DNA of 64,000 nucleotides from CADEDH01 sp963732695 (GCA_963732695.1 CAVTAP010000017.1:124001-188000); one strand, 5' to 3'; positions 53,491 to 62,048 are shown, numbered from the stretch's first letter. Made by a program: numbers and translations. Notes: a model not told the origin generated them from the sequence alone.

Positions 53491-54341
53491 TGAGCATCGA
53501 CCGGCCGGCGGCCGACCCGACCGGGATTCAGCCCGACCTGCAACAGGTTGGGCTGAACCATCCCAAGGTCCGCCAGCTCCGGTCGGTCGAGCGCAACTCG
53601 GCCCCCAACCCCCATCGGCTGTTCGTGGCCGAGGGCCTGTGGGCGGCCAAGCTCCTGCTCCGCCACCAGATCCACATCGACAGCTTCTTCTGGTGCCCCG
53701 AGGCGGTGTTGAGCACGGAGGCCCCGAAGTTGGCGGTGGAGTTGGCCCGTCGGGCCGAACGGGCCTACCAGATCGGCCCCAAGGTGATCGAGAAGCTGTC
53801 GGAGCGGGACCGGCCCGATGGTCTGCTGATCATGGCCCGCCTGCCCCAGTGGCGCCCCGGAGACCTGAGGCTGGGCCCCGACGCACTGGTGGCGGTGGCC
53901 GACGGGATGAACATCCCGGGGAATCTCGGCACGCTGATCCGCACGATCGACGCCTGCGGGGCCGATGCCCTGGTGCTCACGAACCGCCGCACCCGCCTCA
54001 CCCACCCCATGGTGTTCCGGGCCAGCCAGGGGATGCTGCTCACCGTCCCCATCGTCGACTTCGACGACGACCGCGACGCCGTGGCCTGGCTCACGTCCGA
54101 GGGGTTCGACGTCTTCCTGGCCGGCACGGAGGACGCCGTGGGCTACCGGGCCGTGCCCTACCAGGGGCGGCGCACCGCCATCGTGGTGGGCGGCGAGCGC
54201 AAAGGCCTCAGCCCGGCCTGGGAGTCGGGCTCGTTCCGCCACATCGCCATCCCGATGCTGGGCGTGGCCGACTCGCTGAACGTGTCGATCGCAGCGTCGG
54301 TGCTGCTCTACGAGGCCCGGGCCCGCAAGGCCGGTTGGTGA
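53490..54341 (+). CDS. SpoU/TrmH-family RNA methyltransferase
   Basis: This 283-aa protein has an N-terminal substrate-binding domain (LNHPKVRQLRSVERN, LFVAEGLWAAKLLL) and the SPOUT knot motifs: NIPGNLGTLIRTIDACGAD, VVGGERKGLS and IPMLGVADSLNVSIAASVLL. It should 2'-O-methylate a ribose in rRNA or tRNA with AdoMet. Expression appears driven from the tandem repeat promoter directly upstream. It overlaps the next gene by GTGA. Confidence 0.9.
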   Translation: MSIDRPAADPTGIQPDLQQVGLNHPKVRQLRSVERNSAPNPHRLFVAEGLWAAKLLLRHQIHIDSFFWCPEAVLSTEAPKLAVELARRAERAYQIGPKVIEKLSERDRPDGLLIMARLPQWRPGDLRLGPDALVAVADGMNIPGNLGTLIRTIDACGADALVLTNRRTRLTHPMVFRASQGMLLTVPIVDFDDDRDAVAWLTSEGFDVFLAGTEDAVGYRAVPYQGRRTAIVVGGERKGLSPAWESGSFRHIAIPMLGVADSLNVSIAASVLLYEARARKAGW

Positions 54342-55117
54342 CCGGGCCCGATGGGGGAGCGGGGCCCTACGCCTCGCTCGGCATGTATCCATTCGCCCCC
54401 CTCGTGCCGGCGTGGGAGCGATTGTGGGCCGCGGTGCGGCGGGAGCTGCCGTGGGTGCCGACGCCACTGCGATGGGACGGCGAGGTACAGGAGCACTGGC
54501 GCGACCCGTCCTGCACCGTGGCCCACGCCTGCGGCTGGCCGGTGGCGGCCGAGCTGGCCGACCTGGTGGACGTGGTGGGGGCCTTCACCCTCACGCTGGA
54601 TGATGCCGAGGGGCACCGCTACCGCAGCGTCCTCCTGGCCACCGATCCCGGCGCCCTGGACCGGGCCGCCGCTCCCGAGCCGGATCCCGACCTGATGCTG
54701 ACGGCCAACAGCGCCGACTCCCTATCCGGCTGGATCAGCCTCCTGGCCGCGCTGGGCCGCCCGTCGTGGCCCGGCCCGGTGCGCTGGACCGGGGCCCACG
54801 TGCGCAGCCTGGCCGCCCTGCGGGCCGGTGAGGCCCACCTGGCCTGCATCGACGGTCTGACGTTGGCCCACCTGCGGGCCGCCGACCCGGCCGTCGACGC
54901 CGGTCTCCACGTCGTCGGCCGGGGACCGTGGATCCCGAACCCGGCCATCGTGGTGCGGCGCGGCACCCCGCCCGACCGTCGCCAGGCGTTGGCCGATGCG
55001 CTCCGGTCGGCCGTGGCCGACCCGGCGGTGGGTCGGCCTCTGCGCTACGACGGCTTCGTGGAGTTGTCGGCGGCCGACTACGAGCCCACCACCCGCCTCA
55101 TCCCCGCCGCCTCCTGA
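54338..55117 (+). CDS. PhnD/solute-binding-like protein without signal peptide
   Basis: This 259-aa protein follows the phosphonate/thiamine-type periplasmic binding fold (ASLGMYPFAPLVPAWERLWA, SCTVAHACGWPVAAELADLV, LACIDGLTLAHLRA) but lacks any secretion signal. Such cytosolic PhnD-like proteins are of unknown function. GTG 54338 overlaps the RNA methyltransferase stop. No ABC permease or ATPase is adjacent. Confidence 0.7.
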   Translation: MTGPDGGAGPYASLGMYPFAPLVPAWERLWAAVRRELPWVPTPLRWDGEVQEHWRDPSCTVAHACGWPVAAELADLVDVVGAFTLTLDDAEGHRYRSVLLATDPGALDRAAAPEPDPDLMLTANSADSLSGWISLLAALGRPSWPGPVRWTGAHVRSLAALRAGEAHLACIDGLTLAHLRAADPAVDAGLHVVGRGPWIPNPAIVVRRGTPPDRRQALADALRSAVADPAVGRPLRYDGFVELSAADYEPTTRLIPAAS

Positions 55118-55146
55118 CGGGCGCCTACGGCCTCGTTTTCCGACGT

Positions 55147-55205
55147 GGTGCACCAGACACCACCGGCGGTGCGCTGCGCCCCCGAACGCTGGCGTCTGGT
55201 GCACC
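55147..55205. repeat. Hairpin element with the same core as 10912-10983
   Basis: GGTGCACCAGAC (55147-55158) and GTCTGGTGCACC (55194-55205) are perfect inverted repeats. The 35-nt loop contains most of the core (core span 55158-55179), differing from the copy at 10945-10966 by one base. It lies between convergent genes and may act as terminator or be a mobile hairpin. Confidence 0.7.
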
Positions 55206-55348
55206 GGGTGCGTGGACTGTCACCGGTGGTGCCGTGCGCACCGGGTGCGTGGGACGCCACCGGTGGTGCCGTGCGCACCGGGTGAGTGGGACGCCAGCGG
55301 TGGTGCGGTGTGCACCGGGTGCGTGGGGCACCGGGCGTCGGCGGTGCG
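55201..55348 (+). repeat. Tandem array of four 37-bp units
   Basis: Units start at 55201, 55238, 55275 and 55312, each opening GCACCGGGTG. The first three carry a diverged form of the core CACCGGYGGTGCNNTGCGC (55221, 55258, 55295); the fourth is degenerate. Unit length is not a multiple of three, so the short open frames across it are not genes. There are no unique spacers, so it is not a CRISPR array. Confidence 0.85.
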
Positions 55349-55379
55349 ACGGGGTGGGGTTGGGCGCGGTGGGTGGCGA

Positions 55380-56333
55380 TCAGTGGCCGGCGGGGGCGGC
55401 GGCGTCGGCCTTGGACCGCCGGGGGATGCGGCTGACCACGGCCACCACCAGGAAGCCGACCACCGTGCCGAGCACGGCCGAGGCCAGCGTGTTCACGAAC
55501 CAGGCCAGCACGCCACCCACGGCCGCCACGTCGTGCACCGGCTCCTCCAGGTGGTGGACGAACTCGTAGGGGGCGTGCCAGCCCAGCTCGTCGGCCCCGG
55601 CCAGCAGGATGTGCCCGCCGACCCACAGCATGGCCACCGTGCCCACCGTCGACAGCACGGCCAGCAGCTTGGGCATCCCGTTCACCAGCGCCCGACCGAG
55701 GCCAACGGCCCGGCCCGACTCCACCATCCGCAGCCCGATGTCGTCCATCTTCACGATCAGGGCCACCAGGCCGTACACGGCGGCCGTGATCAGGATGGCC
55801 ACCACGGCCAGGATCACGGCCCGGGCGGCGAAGTGCTCGTCGATCACCTCTTTGAGGGCGATGACCATGATCTCGGCCGACAGGATGAAGTCCGTCCTGA
55901 TGGCGCCGGAGATCGTGCGCTCCTCGTGGTCGGCCCCCAGGGCGGCCGCCGGCAGATCGTGGCTGTCGTCGTGGTGAGAGAAGAACTTGTGATGGATCTT
56001 CTCCGCCCCCTCGAAGCAGAGATAGGTGCCACCGGCCATGAGGACGATCTCCACCAGCACCGGCACGAACTCGCTCAGCAGCAGGGCCACCGGCAGGATC
56101 ACGAGCAGCTTGTTGCGCAGCGAGCCCCTGGCGATCCGCTTGATGATCGGCAGTTCCCGCTCGGCGGCGAGGCCATGGACGTAGGTGGGCGTCACCGCCG
56201 TGTCGTCCACCACAACACCGGTGGCCTTGACGCTGGCCCGGCCGGCGGCCGCTCCCACGTCGTCCACCGAGGCAGCGGCCAGCTTGGCCAGCGCTGCGAT
56301 GTCGTCCAACAGGCCGACGAGGCCTCCACTCAT
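55380..56333 (-). CDS. DUF808 family (YedI-like) membrane protein
   Basis: This 317-aa protein opens with the family N-terminus (SGGLVGLLDDIAALAKLAAA), then has about six helices (LLVILPVALLLSEFVPVLVE, VILAVVAILITAAVYGLVAL, VGGVLAWFVNTLASAVLGTV) and the conserved EIMVIALKEVIDE segment. Function unknown; the family is inner-membrane. ATG 56333 follows AGGGGAAG; a 20-residue upstream extension has no support. It is divergent from the second fur gene. Confidence 0.85.
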   Translation of the reverse strand: MSGGLVGLLDDIAALAKLAAASVDDVGAAAGRASVKATGVVVDDTAVTPTYVHGLAAERELPIIKRIARGSLRNKLLVILPVALLLSEFVPVLVEIVLMAGGTYLCFEGAEKIHHKFFSHHDDSHDLPAAALGADHEERTISGAIRTDFILSAEIMVIALKEVIDEHFAARAVILAVVAILITAAVYGLVALIVKMDDIGLRMVESGRAVGLGRALVNGMPKLLAVLSTVGTVAMLWVGGHILLAGADELGWHAPYEFVHHLEEPVHDVAAVGGVLAWFVNTLASAVLGTVVGFLVVAVVSRIPRRSKADAAAPAGH

Positions 56334-56497
56334 GGTCTGCTTCCCCTGCCGTCGAGCTCTTCGTAGAGAGTAAACAACACAACGGGGGTACACACCGGCA
56401 CCCGGCGTGTTATCAGACCCGGTCCGAGATCAGGATTGAACGCTTCCAGGACCGGGCATAGCCGGGCATACGACCCGACCGAGAACGCCATGGTGCC

Positions 56498-57001
56498 ATG
56501 GATGACGATGCGCTGCTACGCCGGCACGGCCTGAGGCTCACCGCCCAACGACTGGCCGTTTTGCGTGCCCTGGCCGTCTCGCCCCACAGCACCGCAGACG
56601 AGATCCACGGCGTGGTACGGGCCGATCTCGGCACGGTGTCCCGCCAGACGGTCTATGACGTGCTGGCCGCTCTGGTCGACCACGGCATCGTGCGCCGGGT
56701 CCAACCGGCCGGCTCCCCCGCCCGGTTCGAGACCCGGGTGGGCGACAACCACCATCACCTCATCTGCCGGGTGTGCGGCCGGATGGTGGACGTCGACTGC
56801 GCCGTGGGCGACACCCCGTGCCTCACCGCCGCCGACGAGGCCGGCTACGAGGTCGACGAGGCCGAGATCGTCTACTGGGGCCGATGCCCCGGTTGCCGGC
56901 TCGGCGGGACCGCCGCCGGCACCGCCGATCGGCCGCCGCCGAGCACCGTTGTCCGGCCCGGCACCCCATCAGACTACGAAACAGGAGGAGCACCCACGTG
57001 A
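56498..57001 (+). CDS. furA: Fur-family repressor paired with the second katG
   Basis: This 167-aa protein is a paralogue of the Fur protein at 26 kb, with the winged helix (RLTAQRLAVLRALAVSPHST, VSRQTVYDVLAALVDHG) and metal domain (GDNHHHLICRVCGRMVDVDC, CPGC near the end). It differs by a ~35-residue Pro/Thr/Gly-rich C-terminal tail. ATG 56498 is used; ATG 56490 is out of frame. GTGA overlap with katG shows the operon. A weak TTGAAC/TAGCCG pair (56436-56464) may be its promoter. Confidence 0.88.
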   Translation: MDDDALLRRHGLRLTAQRLAVLRALAVSPHSTADEIHGVVRADLGTVSRQTVYDVLAALVDHGIVRRVQPAGSPARFETRVGDNHHHLICRVCGRMVDVDCAVGDTPCLTAADEAGYEVDEAEIVYWGRCPGCRLGGTAAGTADRPPPSTVVRPGTPSDYETGGAPT

Positions 57002-59217
57002 GCGACACCGAGAGCGTGAACGACGGCGAGAGCGAGAGCGAGAACCCGGCGATCCCGGCGCCTACGGTCAAGCGCAGCGGGCGACCGCATTCGAACCGCG
57101 ACTGGTGGCCGAACCAGCTGAACCTGCAGGTGTTGAACCAGCACGGGCGCCGGTCCGACACGATGTACGGCGACGACGACTACGCCGCCGAGGTGGCCAC
57201 GCTCGATTTCGACGCCCTGAAGCGCGACATCACGGCGGTGATGACCGACTCCCAGCCCTGGTGGCCGGCCGACTATGGGCACTACGGCCCGCTGTTCATC
57301 CGCATGACCTGGCACGCCGCCGGCACCTACCGCATCGCCGACGGGCGGGGCGGCGGCGGCGACGGGGCCCAGCGCTTCGCCCCGCTCAACAGCTGGCCCG
57401 ACAACGCCAACCTCGACAAGGCCCGGCGCCTGCTGTGGCCGATCAAGAAGAAGTACGGCCGGAAGCTGTCGTGGGCCGACCTGCTGGTGCTCACCGGCAA
57501 CGTGGCGCTGGAGTCGATGGGCTTCGAGACGTTCGGGTTCGCCTTCGGCCGGCCCGACGTGTCACAACCGGAGGAGATCTTCTGGGGCCCGGAGGACACC
57601 TGGCTGGGCGACGAGCGCTACAGCGGTGAACGGGAGCTGTCGGGCCCGCTCGGCGCGGTGCAGATGGGCCTGATCTACGTCAACCCCGAGGGCCCCAACG
57701 GCAACCCCGACCCCCTGGCTTCGGCCCATGACATCCGGGAGACCTTCGCCCGCATGGCCATGGACGACGTCGAGACGGCGGCCCTGGTGGTGGGCGGCCA
57801 CACGTTCGGCAAGTGCCACGGCGCCGTGGACCCCGAGCACATCGGGCCCGAGCCCGAGGGCTGCCCGGTGGAGGCCCTGGGCATCGGCTGGCACAACCGG
57901 CACGGCTCCGGATTCGGCGTCGACTCCCTCACCAGCGGCCTGGAGGGGGCGTGGACCAACAACCCCATCCAGTGGGACAACGGGTACCTCGACAACCTGC
58001 TGGGCTACGACTGGGAGCTGACCACCAGCCCGGCCGGGGCCAAGCAGTGGCGGCCGGTGAACCCCGAGGCCGAGGGCACGGTGCCCGACGCCCACGATCC
58101 GTCGAAGCGCCACGCGCCGATGATGACCACGGCCGATATCGCCTTCAAGGTCGACCCGGTCTACCGGCCGATCGTGGAGCGGTTCCACCAGTACCCCGAC
58201 GAGCTGGCCGACGCCTTCGGCCGGGCCTGGTACAAGCTGCTGCACCGCGACATGGGGCCCGTCACCCGCTACCTCGGGCCCTGGGTGCCCGAGGCCCAGC
58301 TGTGGCAGGACCCGGTGCCGGCCGTCGACCACGACCTGATCGGGGAGAGCGAGATCGCCGAGCTCAAGCGGCGGATCCTCGACGCCAGCCTGCCGATGTC
58401 CCGGCTGGTGGCCACGGCGTGGGCCGCCGCCGCCTGCTTCCGGGGCACCGACATGCGGGGCGGGGCCAACGGGGCCCGCATCCGCCTCGCCCCCCAGAAC
58501 AACTGGGAGGCCAACGAGCCGGGCGAGCTGGCCGTGGCGCTGGCCACGCTGGAGCAGATCCAGCAGGCCTTCAACAGTTCCCGGTCCGACGGGATCCGGG
58601 TTTCGGTGGCCGACGTGATCGTGCTGGCCGGCTGCGCCGCCGTGGAGCGGGCGGCCCGGGACGCCGGGCACGAGATCACCGTCCCCTTCTCTCCCGGGCG
58701 CACCGACGCCAGCCAGGAGATGACCGACGCCGCGTCGTTCGCCGTGCTGGAGCCGACGGCCGACGGGTTCCGCCAGTACCTGCGGGCCGGGGAGAAGCTG
58801 TCGCCCGAGACCCTGCTGCTCGACCGGGCCAACCTCCTCACGCTCACCGCACCGGAGATGACGGTGCTGATCGGCGGGATGCGGGCGCTGGGGGCCAACG
58901 TGGGCGGTACCGCCCACGGGGTGCTGACCGCGCAGCCGGGAACGCTGACCAACGACTTCTTCGTCAACCTGCTCGATGCCGGCACCGAGTGGTCGGCCTC
59001 GGCCACGGAGGAGCACGTCTACGAGGGGCGGGACCGGGCCAGCGGCCAGGTCCGCTGGACGGCCACGGCCGTCGACCTCGTGTTCGGATCCCACAGCGAG
59101 CTCCGGGGTCTGTCCGAGGTGTACGGCGCCGACGACGGCCAGGAGAAGCTGGTGCAGGATTTCGTGGCCGCCTGGGACAAGGTGATGAACCTCGACCGGT
59201 TCGACCTCCACCAGTGA
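56998..59217 (+). CDS. katG: Catalase-peroxidase KatG (copy 2)
   Basis: This 739-aa protein has R102, W105 and H106 (IRMTWHAAGTYR), adduct partners Y227 and M253 (ARMAMDD), and proximal H268 (GGHTFGKCHG). It differs from copy 1 across the whole length, including a Ser/Glu-rich N-terminus, so it is an old paralogue and not an assembly duplicate. GTG 56998 has ACAGGAGGAG upstream. A 14-bp hairpin follows the stop. Copy 2 keeps all catalytic residues. Confidence 0.95.
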   Translation: MSDTESVNDGESESENPAIPAPTVKRSGRPHSNRDWWPNQLNLQVLNQHGRRSDTMYGDDDYAAEVATLDFDALKRDITAVMTDSQPWWPADYGHYGPLFIRMTWHAAGTYRIADGRGGGGDGAQRFAPLNSWPDNANLDKARRLLWPIKKKYGRKLSWADLLVLTGNVALESMGFETFGFAFGRPDVSQPEEIFWGPEDTWLGDERYSGERELSGPLGAVQMGLIYVNPEGPNGNPDPLASAHDIRETFARMAMDDVETAALVVGGHTFGKCHGAVDPEHIGPEPEGCPVEALGIGWHNRHGSGFGVDSLTSGLEGAWTNNPIQWDNGYLDNLLGYDWELTTSPAGAKQWRPVNPEAEGTVPDAHDPSKRHAPMMTTADIAFKVDPVYRPIVERFHQYPDELADAFGRAWYKLLHRDMGPVTRYLGPWVPEAQLWQDPVPAVDHDLIGESEIAELKRRILDASLPMSRLVATAWAAAACFRGTDMRGGANGARIRLAPQNNWEANEPGELAVALATLEQIQQAFNSSRSDGIRVSVADVIVLAGCAAVERAARDAGHEITVPFSPGRTDASQEMTDAASFAVLEPTADGFRQYLRAGEKLSPETLLLDRANLLTLTAPEMTVLIGGMRALGANVGGTAHGVLTAQPGTLTNDFFVNLLDAGTEWSASATEEHVYEGRDRASGQVRWTATAVDLVFGSHSELRGLSEVYGADDGQEKLVQDFVAAWDKVMNLDRFDLHQ

Positions 59218-59230
59218 TCGACGCCCGGGA

Positions 59231-59262
59231 CTGAGTCGGCGGCCGTGGGGCCGTCGGCTCAG
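59231..59262 (+). terminator. Hairpin terminator after the second katG
   Basis: CTGAGTCGGCGGCC (59231-59244) pairs with GGCCGTCGGCTCAG (59249-59262) over 14 positions including two wobble pairs, with a GTGG loop. It insulates the selenoprotein module from katG. Confidence 0.7.
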
Positions 59263-59334
59263 CCCACGATCGTGATCCTCCGGTTCTCGGTGCGGGCCGG
59301 GGGCGGCACTTCGGCGGCTGTCACAGGCCGGTAG

Positions 59335-59347
59335 TAGGCTCCGGCCA
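59335..59347 (+). promoter_or_regulatory. Leaderless -10 box of the UGSC gene
   Basis: TAGGCT (59335-59340) is 6 nt before ATG 59347. No ribosome site and no clear -35 box are seen. Confidence 0.45.
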
Positions 59348-59880
59348 TGAAGGTACAGCTCGTGAATCCCTCGGCCCCCGAGCCGGCGGCGGCCGAAGCC
59401 ACCGCCGGCCTGGCCCACCTGGCCAAGTCCCGCGTGGGCGTCCTGGAGAACGGCAAGCAGCACGCCGAGCTCATCCTCACCTCGATCGCCGAGCTCCTCG
59501 GGGCCAGCCACGGGGTGGAACTGGTGACGGTGGCCCACAAGAGCGTGGCCGCCGCCGCCGACCCGGCCGTGATCGACGAGCTGGTGGCCACGGCGGACTG
59601 GGTGCTCGTCGGCTCGGCCGATTGAGGGAGCTGCACGGCGTGGTGTATCCACGCCTCCGTTGAGCTCGAGAAGCGCGGCATCCCCACCGTCACCGTGGGC
59701 ACCGACGCCTTCAGCCGCCTCGCCGCCCTCCAGTCCCGGGCCATGGGGCACCCCGATCTCGCCGTGGTGCTGGTGGAGCACCCGCTGGGCGGGATCGAGA
59801 CCGAGGAGGTCCGGGAGAAGGCCCGGGTGGCGGCCAAGGCCGTCGTCGACCGTCTGCAGGAGAAGCACCAGGCGCTGTGA
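59347..59880 (+). CDS. UGSC-family selenoprotein with in-frame TGA (Sec93)
   Basis: Two open frames in the same phase (59347-59622 and 59626-59877) are split only by TGA at 59623-59625. Read as selenocysteine, they give one 177-aa protein with the motif Sec93-Gly-Ser-Cys96, followed by TAWCIHASVELEKRGIPTVT. This is the UGSC motif that names a (seleno)protein family of unknown function first seen in marine metagenomes. Flanking family features match: VLENGKQHAE, a Lys at AHKS, DWVLVGSAD, and EHPLGG near the end. A SECIS-like hairpin follows the TGA. The stop overlaps the next gene by GTGA. A standard caller would report two fragments or a pseudogene. Confidence 0.88.
59626..59667 (+). promoter_or_regulatory. 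SECIS-like hairpin directly after the Sec codon
   Basis: GGCGTGG (59637-59643) and CCACGCC (59649-59655) form a perfect 7-bp apical stem with loop TGTAT, 18-23 nt after the TGA. GAGCT (59628-59632) and AGCTC (59663-59667) add a lower stem with an internal loop. Position and a G/T-containing apical loop fit bacterial SECIS elements read by SelB. Confidence 0.7.
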
Positions 59881-60941
59881 CCGACACCGACCACGTTCCC
59901 ACCGTCGAGCTCGACGACGACCTGGAGACCATCCAGGCCTACTACGAGATGCGGGGCTGGAGCGACGGGCTCCCCATCATCCCGCCCACCACGGACCGGG
60001 TGGAGCGCTTCGTCGGCGCCGCCGGCCGGGCCGCCGACGAGGTGGTGGCCACCCTCGCCCCCCGCAACGGGGAGGCCACGGTGGAGCGGATCGCAGCCAA
60101 CGCCGTGATGGCGGGCTGCCGGGCCGAGGACTTCCCGATCGTGCTGGCGGCGGTGGAGGCGGTGGCCGACCCGGCCCTGAACCTCAACGCCATCCAGTCC
60201 ACCACCCACCCCACCGCCATCCTGCTGCTCCTCAGCGGTCCGGTGGCCCAGAAGGCGGGGATCCAGTCGGGGCCCGGATGCTTCGGGCCCGGCCCCGGCC
60301 TGCGGGGCAACCTGGCCATCGGGCGGGCCCTGCGCCTGGCCCTGCTCAACATCGGGGGCGGGTCCCCGGGCGACGGAGACCGGGCCACCCAGGGCAGCCC
60401 GGCCAAGATCGGCTACTGCATCGCCGAGAACGTCGAGGAGTCGCCGTGGGCGCCCTACCACACCGACCATGGGTTCAAGGCCACCGACAGCGTGCTCACC
60501 GCCATCGCCTGTGAGGGCCCCCACAACATCCAGGACCACTACTCGATCAGCGGTCTCGGCGTGCTGACCACGATCGCCGGGGCCATGGCCCAGGCCGGCA
60601 GCAACAACATCCTGTCCAACTCGGGCTACCCGATCCTGGCCTTCGGGCCCGAGCACGCCCACCAGGTGGCGGTGTCGGGCTACTCCAAGGCCGACGTGCA
60701 GCGCTTCGTGTGGGAGCGCGCCCGGTTCCCGATCGCCAAGCTGTCGCCCGAGTGGATGGCCGACGGCGCCTACCAGCGGCGGGTGGCCAAGCTGATCGAC
60801 TCGGAGACGGGCGAGGCCCCCATCACCACCAAGCCGGAGAACATCCAGGTGATCGTGGCCGGCGGGCCGGGCAAGCACTCGTGCTGGATGCCCACCTTCG
60901 GGGGCGACACCCGCCCCGTCCACCGGCTCCTCGAGATCTGA
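59877..60941 (+). CDS. UGSC-coupled protein of unknown function (paralogue 1)
   Basis: This 354-aa protein has no recognisable named domain. Conserved-looking segments are MRGWSDGLPIIPPTTDRVER, IQSGPGCFGPGPGLRGNLAI, DRATQGSPAKIGYCIAEN and GGPGKHSCWMPTFGGDTRPV, with several Cys residues (GCRAED, GPGCFG, GYCIAE, ACEGPH, HSCW) that could take part in redox chemistry. No signal peptide or membrane span, so cytosolic. GTG 59877 overlaps the UGSC gene, so both are made together and probably form a complex or consecutive steps. The downstream gene is a diverged copy. Confidence 0.8.
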   Translation: MTDTDHVPTVELDDDLETIQAYYEMRGWSDGLPIIPPTTDRVERFVGAAGRAADEVVATLAPRNGEATVERIAANAVMAGCRAEDFPIVLAAVEAVADPALNLNAIQSTTHPTAILLLLSGPVAQKAGIQSGPGCFGPGPGLRGNLAIGRALRLALLNIGGGSPGDGDRATQGSPAKIGYCIAENVEESPWAPYHTDHGFKATDSVLTAIACEGPHNIQDHYSISGLGVLTTIAGAMAQAGSNNILSNSGYPILAFGPEHAHQVAVSGYSKADVQRFVWERARFPIAKLSPEWMADGAYQRRVAKLIDSETGEAPITTKPENIQVIVAGGPGKHSCWMPTFGGDTRPVHRLLEI

Positions 60942-60961
60942 TCGATCGGCGGGCGGGCGCG

Positions 60962-61924
60962 GTGGAGACGTTCCGGGAGCGGCTGGAAGCGGCCCTGGCC
61001 GCCGAGGCGGAGGCCGGTTCCCGATCGCCGGCGGGGGTGGTGTTCCTCGACGGCACCGGTCTGGGTGACGGCCTGCCCCTGATCCGCCCCGACAGCGAGG
61101 CGATCGGGGCCCACCTGGCTGCCGTGGCCGGCGATGCCGACCCCGGCGCCGTCCCTCATCACGACCCTGATGCCGAGGCGGTGGGTGGGCCGGTGCCGAT
61201 CGCCTTCGCCGTGCCCACCTGGTGGGATCTGGCGGCCTGCGCCGTGCTGGCCGGGGCGCCGGTGGGATCCCTGCCGCTGGTGGCGGCGGCCGTCGACGCC
61301 CTGGTCGATCCAGCCTTCAACCTCCTCGGGGTGCAGGCCACCACGGGGGCCGCCGCCCCTCTGGTGATCGTGACCGGCGACGCCGTGGCCCGCTTCGGCC
61401 TCAACGCCGGGCCCAACGCGCTGGGTCCCGGCCACCGGGCCAACGCCACGATCGGGCGGGCCATCCGGCTCGTGCTCCAGGGGGTCGGCCAGTGCGCGCC
61501 GGGCGAGGGCGACATGGCCACCCAGGGCCACCCCGGCAAGTACACGTGGCTGGTGGCGGCGAACCGGGCCGACGATCCCTGGGCGCCCCCCGGCGGGCCG
61601 GGCCCGGGGCGCGTCACGGTGTTCGCCGGCGTGGGCAACGCCGAGGTCGTGCTGCCGTCGTCGACCCCGGAGGCCGTGGCCCGGCGCCTGGGCCAGGTGA
61701 CGGCCGGCCTGTCCGCCCCGGCCGACGTGGTGCTGCTGCCGCCCGAGTCGGCCGGCTTCCTCCACCGCCACGGCTGGGACGAAGCCCGGCTGCGGGCCGA
61801 GGTGGCGGCGGCCGGCACCGGTCGGGAGCCGCTGGTCGTGGTCACCGGCGGCACCGGGGTGAAGGCCACGGTCGTGCCGGGGTGGGGTGGCGGCTCGGAG
61901 CCGGTGACCCGGCCAATCGGATGA
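60962..61924 (+). CDS. Diverged paralogue of the UGSC-coupled protein (paralogue 2)
   Basis: This 320-aa protein aligns with the preceding one through the same order of blocks: GLGDGLPLIRPDSEAIG, NLLGVQATTGAAAPLVIV, GLNAGPNALGPGHRANATIG, GDMATQGHPGKYTWLVAANR, and a C-terminal GGTGVKATVVPGWGGGSEPV. Most Cys residues of paralogue 1 are gone, including those in GPGCFG and HSCW. It may be a structural partner in a heterodimer. GTG 60962 is the first start after the 20-nt gap; ribosome site weak. A 13-bp hairpin follows. Confidence 0.75.
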   Translation: METFRERLEAALAAEAEAGSRSPAGVVFLDGTGLGDGLPLIRPDSEAIGAHLAAVAGDADPGAVPHHDPDAEAVGGPVPIAFAVPTWWDLAACAVLAGAPVGSLPLVAAAVDALVDPAFNLLGVQATTGAAAPLVIVTGDAVARFGLNAGPNALGPGHRANATIGRAIRLVLQGVGQCAPGEGDMATQGHPGKYTWLVAANRADDPWAPPGGPGPGRVTVFAGVGNAEVVLPSSTPEAVARRLGQVTAGLSAPADVVLLPPESAGFLHRHGWDEARLRAEVAAAGTGREPLVVVTGGTGVKATVVPGWGGGSEPVTRPIG

Positions 61925-61942
61925 TCGGCGGGCCGGTTCGGC

Positions 61943-61989
61943 GAACTGTGGCGCCAGCGCGCAGAATCCAGCACCGGGCGCCACAGTTC
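61943..61989 (+). terminator. 13-bp perfect hairpin with 21-nt loop
   Basis: GAACTGTGGCGCC (61943-61955) and GGCGCCACAGTTC (61977-61989) are exact inverted repeats, 19 nt after paralogue 2. It could terminate or attenuate transcription before the flavoprotein gene. Confidence 0.55.
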
Positions 61990-62048
61990 AGGCGCTTGTG
62001 GGCCCGGTTGCCCATCGCATGGCACCGGTACGGGAGGACGAGGGCTCG

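Noticed and set aside
55125..55331. Short Pro/Arg/His-rich open frame on the minus strand
   Set aside because: It is an artefact of the 37-bp repeat, whose period is not a multiple of three.
55201..55348. CRISPR array
   Set aside because: Units are contiguous and diverged with no unique spacers, and no cas genes are nearby.
59347..59625. A complete 92-aa protein ending at the TGA
   Set aside because: The same frame continues without another stop to 59880, the next gene overlaps that second stop, and the TGA sits exactly at the Sec site of the UGSC motif.
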